A program made the translations under genes and the position numbers. Positions 57,504 through 64,000 of a stretch of 64,000 bases of DNA are shown here, in pieces; positions within the stretch are counted from its first letter, which is position 1, and every line of letters starts with the position of its first letter. Below the pieces are notes generated by a model, which saw only the letters and a list, made by a program, of their open reading frames with translations, was not told the DNA's origin and did no database searches. Origin of the DNA: Thamnaconus septentrionalis (taxonomy: Eukaryota; Chordata; Actinopteri; Tetraodontiformes; Monacanthidae); the NCBI GenBank assembly GCA_009823395.1, contig CM020516.1, forward strand, positions 8,573,001 to 8,637,000, read 5' to 3'.

Positions 57504-58590
57504 TAGTGTGTTGAGCTGACCCACTGCACACCTGTGTTTCCAACTCTTGGCCGACAGAGGGCACTATTTCCCCGCTTTTACTCTAGAGGACTGACACCGA
57601 TGGCCTTCTCTTTAATAACAAGTCAATTTAGAGTACACCCGTGAATTAATATACATACATGACCACGTATCTGGCACATTCACTCCCACAAATGCAGACG
57701 TTGTGGAAGCGCATCTCTGCAAATCGCTGACATAGAAATGTCGTGCTAATTGCCCTGTTCTGGTATAACACTGACAATGTCAGCAAACTGTAACATTTTT
57801 GTTTAGTTTTTGAATTATTAGAGAGGATAATCACCTCCAATATAGACTAAACAACGGCGTTGCCTTTGCTGGGTTTTTTGTTGTTGAAATATCAGTGTTA
57901 CAGAGAAAGCTGCTTTTACATTTTTACAAAATTAAAATATAGAACTGGTGAAAATGTGTGCAGCTTTCCATATTATTACATTAGGAAGAGATGTTGGAAA
58001 AAAAAGAGTTGTGCATACAAGGAACAATAAAGTCTTAACCTGTAATAGTGAATAACCTGAGGACTGGTTGATTTTTTTTTCTATTACAACAAAAAATATG
58101 CCGGGCAGATTATGGGACAAAAATAATCATTGCGTACAATAAAAAAAAAACAAAAGTTTTCCCCCCTTTTCTAAAAATATTTTTTCTCAGTTGATTGAGT
58201 GGCGTGGAGGACAGACGTGAACAGTCTGCTTGTATGGATTGTAGTGGATTAATCTTTCACGAATCCACATATGTAAAAGCACTTCATTTGGACCTTGGCT
58301 AACCAGTGTCAGCTCTAAATGGCAATTACTCTTTAAAAAAAAAATGCCGCAAATTAAAAGTGCTTGAGAAATGCCTCACTGTATATATTTACCGTGCATG
58401 GAACTCGAGCTCTGGCCGAAGCCGAGGCGCGTTAAGTGACTGATGTTTGCGGTGGGGGCGCTTGTGTGCGGACGGCACTTCCTTTTTTGGCGCTAACAGC
58501 CTCGTGCTCATTTGCTGCCTAATTGGACTGTATGAGACCAATAACAGTCGAGCACACACACCGCCTGCAGCCAGAGCTCGCGGAGAGGGG

Positions 58591-59168
<578 letters not shown>

Positions 59169-60699
59169 ATGCCAGAGACGACGCAAGAAACGTGCACCTC
59201 CTCGGCCAAGGAGTCTCCGTTCTTCATCAAAAACCTGCTCAACTGCGACAGCAAGCCGGCAGCCAGAGCCAAGCCGGTGCTGGCCGCCACCAAGGCTGCC
59301 CCGGATGGAGGATTTCCGCTCGCTCACGTCGGGGATTTCAACTTTCCGCGCTTCGAGCTGCCCACGCAAAGGTTCAGCCTGCCGGCTCACTACCTGGAGC
59401 GCACCTCGGCGTGGTGGTACCCCTACGCCCTCAGCTCATCCTCGAACATACACAGGAGTGAAGGTGAGGCCAGGGCACGGGGACAAGGAGAGACATTTTC
59501 CCCACATTCTCTGCTTTATTAAAGCAATATTTTTTTTAAACGGGGGAGTTGCTGTGGAGAGTTTGAAAACAGCTGTGTTTTCCATTGTAGGACACCTGCA
59601 CTACATTTTCAAAGTTGCATTCACACGAGTTAGGTGTATTTCTGGGCCTGTTTTCTTTTAAAAGGAAATGGCTAGAGATGCCTTTGCGCACCAGGCTGTA
59701 GCGCCATACGAATATAACACACTGCTGATTTTGTTATTGCATGAGAGACACAGGGCCCAATAGATGAAGAAAGTGACACTGGGTATGACCAGGCTCAGCG
59801 TACATTTTGTATTCTAATCAGGCATGGGTGACAGTTAAAATAGGATTTTAATTTTGTCAGAAGAAATGTGTGAAATTTGTGTAGTGCTACTGCAATTCCG
59901 TGTTTTATAGACCATGTATTTAAAATGGACTAGATTTAGAAGTTACAACTAGCAAGTGTTACAACCTCCCGTCACGGTGACCCAGATCAACAGGCTGCAA
60001 TAAAAGCCCAAATTGTAAACAGGCATCACTTCCTCTCTAAACGAGCGCATGTCTCTGCTTCCTCCCCGACAGTCGCCCTGAAAGCGGGACTCAGAGAATC
60101 TTCCCCGACTTCCGGCACGGACCGGGACTCTCCGGACCTGGTGCTCAAATCCGAGCCGGAGGCGAAGGACGACGAGGACGAGGACGAGCACAACAACAGC
60201 AAGAGCGGCGACGAGATCATCCTGGAGGAGAGCGACGCGGAGGAGGCCAAGAGGGAGGAGCAGGACGAGTGGAAGAAGCGGGACGACGACAAGAAGCCGT
60301 GCCGCAAGAAGAAGACGCGCACGGTGTTCTCGCGCAGCCAGGTGTTCCAGCTGGAGTCCACCTTCGACATGAAGCGCTACCTGAGCAGCTCGGAGCGCGC
60401 CGGCCTGGCGGCGTCGCTGCACCTGACGGAGACGCAGGTGAAGATCTGGTTCCAGAACCGCAGGAACAAGTGGAAGAGGCAGCTGGCCGCCGAGCTGGAG
60501 GCGGCCAACCTGAGCCACGCCGCGGCGCAGAGGATAGTGCGGGTGCCCATCCTCTACCACGAGAACTCGGTGACGGAGAGCGGCGGCGGCGCCACGGGGG
60601 CCAGCGTGCCCGCCAGCCAGCCCCTGCTCACCTTCCCGCACCCGGGGGTCTACTACTCCCACCCCATCGTCACGTCCGTGCCGCTGCTCAGACCGGTCT

Positions 60700-60701
<2 letters not shown>
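59169..60701 (+). CDS. hmx3: homeobox protein HMX3 (NKX5-1 type)
   Basis: Nuclear homeodomain transcription factor needed for inner-ear and nervous-system patterning in vertebrates (family knowledge). 307 residues in two exons, 59169-59463 and 60073-60701, joined in phase 1 across a 609-bp GT-AG intron. The N-terminus [20 protein letters not shown] is the HMX3 engrailed-like repressor region, and AWWYPYALS follows near residue 85. Exon 2 carries the acidic stretch ([20 protein letters not shown]) and then the homeodomain at about residues 176-236 ([17 protein letters not shown]; helix 3 [14 protein letters not shown]). It ends in the typical HMX3 tail QPLLTFPHP...YYSHP...VPLLRPV. HMX2 lacks this N-terminal arrangement. 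Fish may have two co-orthologues; this is probably hmx3a. Confidence 0.95.
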
Positions 60702-60736
<35 letters not shown>

Positions 60737-60967
60737 AGAAGAAATATGAAGAGTCCTGCTGGGTATATTTTTTTTAAGAAAAGGCAAAACAATGCATCAT
60801 AAAAGTGACACAAAAACTGAATATTTTTTTACAAGTGACTAAATGAAGAGGAAAAACAAAAGAAAAAAGTAAGGACACGGGGACACACTAGTAGGCCTAC
60901 GGTCTTACTTTGTCAAATACTGTATATTCTGTCATTGTTTCCCCATAAAGTCACCGATTACACGTGC

Positions 60968-61024
<57 letters not shown>

Positions 61025-61530
61025 GGTCACCTCTTTTATCGGCAGTTCTATTTGCTTTTTCATTTCACCAACTGCTTGCACTGGTCAACGCGAGCCGCAA
61101 GACAAGGATCTGCAATAAATCGATGGTGTGCTGTGAATGAATACATCCGCAAGAAAAAAAAAAAAAAAAAAATCAATTGATTACATATTGATGGCCTTTC
61201 AATGCAGGCGAATCCCTCCTTTTTTAACGGTGGACAATCAAGACGCTCTCAACTGTAAGATAACCATTTTTTATTTATTTTTTTTTACCCGCCACACCTC
61301 ACACGCACGTCCGGCGAGCAGTCTGTTTTGGATTTCATTTGTGTTCTTTGACACGGAGCAGGGGGGAAAGAAAAGAAAAACAAGACAACACTGGTGTAAA
61401 ATGAAAGATAAATGTAAATGTATGTATTTAACGAGGCACGTGGCGAGAAGCCTCTCACGGCGTCTCTTTTGTACAGCTGAAAACCAACGTTTTTTGATAT
61501 TGTATTGCTGAATCATGTTGTGAAATAAAT
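60702..61530 (+). other. hmx3: hmx3 3' UTR with simple repeats
   Basis: Starts with (AGC)n directly after the stop (about 60702-60731), then (ATT)n at 60970-61024 and an A-run at about 61151-61171. Candidate poly(A) signals AATAAA lie at 61114-61119 and 61524-61529. Confidence 0.55.
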
Positions 61531-61698
61531 GGAGGACATTCCTTACGCATTTGTATACATTTTTATGTGGCTTGCTGTGGTTTTGAACAATTCGGTCGAT
61601 GTTGTTTTGTCTCTCGCCTGAAGAATATTGAATTCCTATTATTTACGCACCAAAAGTGTGTAAGAATATTTCCCAAATTAAAGCGCATCCTCATGAAA

Positions 61699-61703
<5 letters not shown>

Positions 61704-61773
<70 letters not shown>
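61704..61773. repeat. (AC)n microsatellite
   Basis: About 35 AC repeats. Confidence 0.95.
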
Positions 61774-61776
<3 letters not shown>

Positions 61777-61980
61777 TGCACAGCTCGGGCAGGTGGTTTC
61801 CTGCAATCATCTTAATGTTATGCACTTTAAATACGTTATTTTACATAAAAAGTGGCTCGGTCAATTAGATACGTAATTGCCACCATCTTGCCAAAATTAC
61901 GGGTAATGTATTCAGAAGAGGGCATTACTCTTAAGAGCTGCTGTCTTTTAGCATTTTTCTCTCGCGTGCGTGCGTGTGCG

Positions 61981-61987
<7 letters not shown>

Positions 61988-62034
<47 letters not shown>
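61988..62034. repeat. (GA)n microsatellite
   Basis: About 23 GA repeats following a (GT)n run. Confidence 0.95.
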
Positions 62035-62036
<2 letters not shown>

Positions 62037-62073
62037 GGGGTGAGTGAGTTCTTCAAGTAATGTTAGCACTATG

Positions 62074-62074
<1 letters not shown>

Positions 62075-62133
<59 letters not shown>
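62075..62133. repeat. (ATT)n microsatellite
   Basis: About 19 ATT repeats, 40 bp after the (GA)n tract. Confidence 0.95.
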
Positions 62134-62631
62134 GTATTACTATCATTATCCATTTATTTGTTATTTTCATTTTAGGGGCTTAATGTGTAAATTATTATTT
62201 TTTAACCGTAATTGCATTTTAACACCGTATTCTGAGAGACTTGTTAAGAAACGACTTCCAGTTACGTTGCCTCAGGACACTTTTTTTTTTTTTAAATCTT
62301 TGGTTTTATTATTTCACCCCGTGTATCTCACGAACACAACCCGATTTGTTAACAGTTTAATGTGCTGCCAGAATTTGGGAGAAAAAAAAAAAAGCTGCTC
62401 CATATTGGAACCAAAAAACATATTGAATGGCAGGTGCAGGTGCCACCTGACACTTGATGCCGGATAACTCAATGGACGCAGAGTCTGGCCTATTACACAA
62501 GCATGCAGTTGCACTATTCAAAACACTTTTAAAGAACACAGTTATACATCTTTACATCTTTAAAATTTAGAATCAAAACATTGAGAGGATACAGAAGAAC
62601 AAGACGGACTAAATCACAACTTCTTCTTTAA

Positions 62632-62705
<74 letters not shown>
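62632..62705. repeat. (AAT)n microsatellite
   Basis: About 24 AAT repeats. Confidence 0.95.
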
Positions 62706-62707
<2 letters not shown>

Positions 62708-63049
62708 CAACGTTTGTCTGACTAACTAAAAACACACAAACATGTCTCGGATAAAAATTCAACTGCCTATATTCATATGGCAATTTTCTTGGATAATTTT
62801 TTTGGAGTTTGTTGTCAAATCAACAGCTATTCTTGCAGGTGCACTGGACATAAGTAAACTTGATCACTGAAAAAAAAAGTTATAAAAAATATAAAAGATC
62901 TATATAATATTTTCACAATTGAAATCAAGAATGCATGGTTCCCATTTAGTAAATCCGAAGGGACGTGCTTTTACTCTATGAAAATAACTGATTATGTTTT
63001 CACCTGGTTTGCCCAAAACATGAAGAATGTTACCCTTGAGGAGAAAAAT

Positions 63050-63530
63050 AAAAATAAAACATATTAATTTGAATTTTACTTGATAATATTATCTTTGAAT
63101 TAAATGAACCACGCCGTCCATTTGACCAAAGGTCAGGATCAAATTTCGAATGTGTAGCAACTGCGGAGATGAATCAGTCAGCAATAGGCTGCATGACCTC
63201 ATCAAGAGACAAAAAGAGTCCATGCGAACATCGTTAGATCACACAAATATTGACGCGCACCTAGCGCGCACACTCAACCCATTACTGCAAAAATTAATAG
63301 ATTGGTGTGGCATTATTCCTCTGGCACGTATCGATCCGCAAACGTCTGCATCATATTGCGTCAAGTAAAGAGCAACGTTTTTCGCGCCCGCTACGGGGCT
63401 CGGCGCAATGACCTTGATTCGCGCGCATAAATTGAAAAAATTACCACTCGATAATTTCCATTTGTGCGACATCTTTATGTAAAAGAGAGCGGGCGGCAGG
63501 GGCCAAAATCAGATAAAGTACATTTGCGGG
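63050..63530. promoter_or_regulatory. candidate conserved non-coding element downstream of hmx3
   Basis: Sharp change to balanced, non-repetitive sequence with GACCAAAGGTCAGGATCA (nuclear-receptor-like half-sites, from about 63123), AAATTAATAGATTGG and several CpGs. It contains a 72-codon open frame (63150-63368) with no recognisable family. Its position, probably between hmx3 and hmx2, makes an enhancer more likely than a gene. Confidence 0.3.
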
Positions 63531-63859
63531 GAAACCGGGCCAAACGGACGCGACCGCGGAGCACTGCATTAAAATGTGGGCGCGGAATGGGGGGGGGTAA
63601 TTTTGAGCCCTATCGCGGCTTTTTAGTGGCAGTTTGTAAACACAAGTGGCCCCCACCGCCTTGCATAATGCCTATGGTTACAGTCTGAAGCCACCGACTC
63701 CTACATATATCAGTGGTGGGCTGTTTCAGATTAGTCAAAAGCAACCAGAGGTGTGGGCTCGGTGTCAGAAAATCAAAACATTAAGGTTCTGTTGCACAGG
63801 TTTTGATTTTCATATATGCATGGGCCCAATGAACTCAATGAATATTTCAAGAGAGACGA

Positions 63860-63861
63860 CG

Positions 63862-63904
<43 letters not shown>
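63860..63904. repeat. (ACA)n microsatellite
   Basis: About 15 ACA/CAA repeats. Confidence 0.9.
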
Positions 63905-64000
63905 AAGGACGTTTTGTAGCAAAACAAAGCATTTTATTTTGGAGGCCGAATGGTAACAAAGTTCATCTCAAAAGTTCCACTTCCTCTCGCGGAACAAAAC

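Noticed and set aside
59949..60662. 237-codon minus-strand ORF opposite HMX3 exon 2
   Set aside because: Shadow of the GC-rich homeobox exon, Leu/Val/Arg-rich with no family features.
63150..63368. 72-codon ORF downstream of hmx3 as a small gene
   Set aside because: Plausible composition but no recognisable family, no splice or promoter support. Kept only as a candidate non-coding element.
60702..64000. HMX2 homeobox exons expected next to HMX3
   Set aside because: No second homeodomain sequence found in either strand before the window ends. It may lie beyond the edge.

Overview
The window is vertebrate nuclear DNA, almost certainly from a teleost fish. Genes are split into small exons with GT-AG introns, the non-coding DNA is AT-rich and full of microsatellites, and hAT-like, Harbinger-like and L1-like transposon remnants are present. 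The gene order (CUB/ZP gene - IKZF5 - HMX3) matches human 10q26.13, where DMBT1/CUZD1, IKZF5 and HMX3/HMX2 are neighbours.

Region 1 (1-20.8 kb, + strand) is one large secreted-protein gene. It has a TATA promoter, a signal-peptide exon, short Thr/Ser/Pro linker exons, 12 somatomedin-B-like (SMB) modules, six CUB domains and a C-terminal zona pellucida (ZP) domain. Its middle is a tandem amplification of a roughly 2.94-kb genomic unit (CUB + two SMBs + linkers), present four times plus a partial fifth, with introns almost identical between copies.

Region 2 (20.8-28 kb) is a rearranged junction. It holds a dead L1-like reverse transcriptase copy, an inverted scrambled pseudogene of the same CUB/ZP family, and a large inverted repeat whose two arms (about 1.7 kb) each carry a copy of the family promoter and signal-peptide exon.

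Region 3 (28-37.1 kb, + strand) is a second paralogous gene. It is shorter (2 SMB, 2 CUB, 1 ZP), but one linker exon has grown to 1,635 nt by in-frame expansion of an 18-bp minisatellite. That exon encodes about 180 Thr-Asp-X tripeptides (X mostly Ala or Val). Two hAT-like elements lie in its introns, and the paralogous introns of gene 1 preserve the empty sites.

Region 4 (37.1-41.2 kb, - strand) is IKZF5 (Pegasus), complete in three coding exons. Region 5 (41.2-58.5 kb) has no recognisable gene. It contains simple repeats, a Harbinger-like MITE and several complex blocks that look like candidate conserved regulatory elements. Region 6 (58.5-64 kb, + strand) is hmx3, complete in two exons, followed by repeat-rich 3' sequence. 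HMX2 is not seen and may lie beyond the right edge.

IKZF5 and HMX3 are transcription factors unrelated in function to the CUB/ZP genes; their neighbourhood is inherited synteny. The two CUB/SMB/ZP genes and the pseudogene form a young, actively rearranging secreted-protein cluster. Coordinates of spliced exons were worked out by hand from GT/AG sites and reading-frame continuity. No transcript or database search was available.
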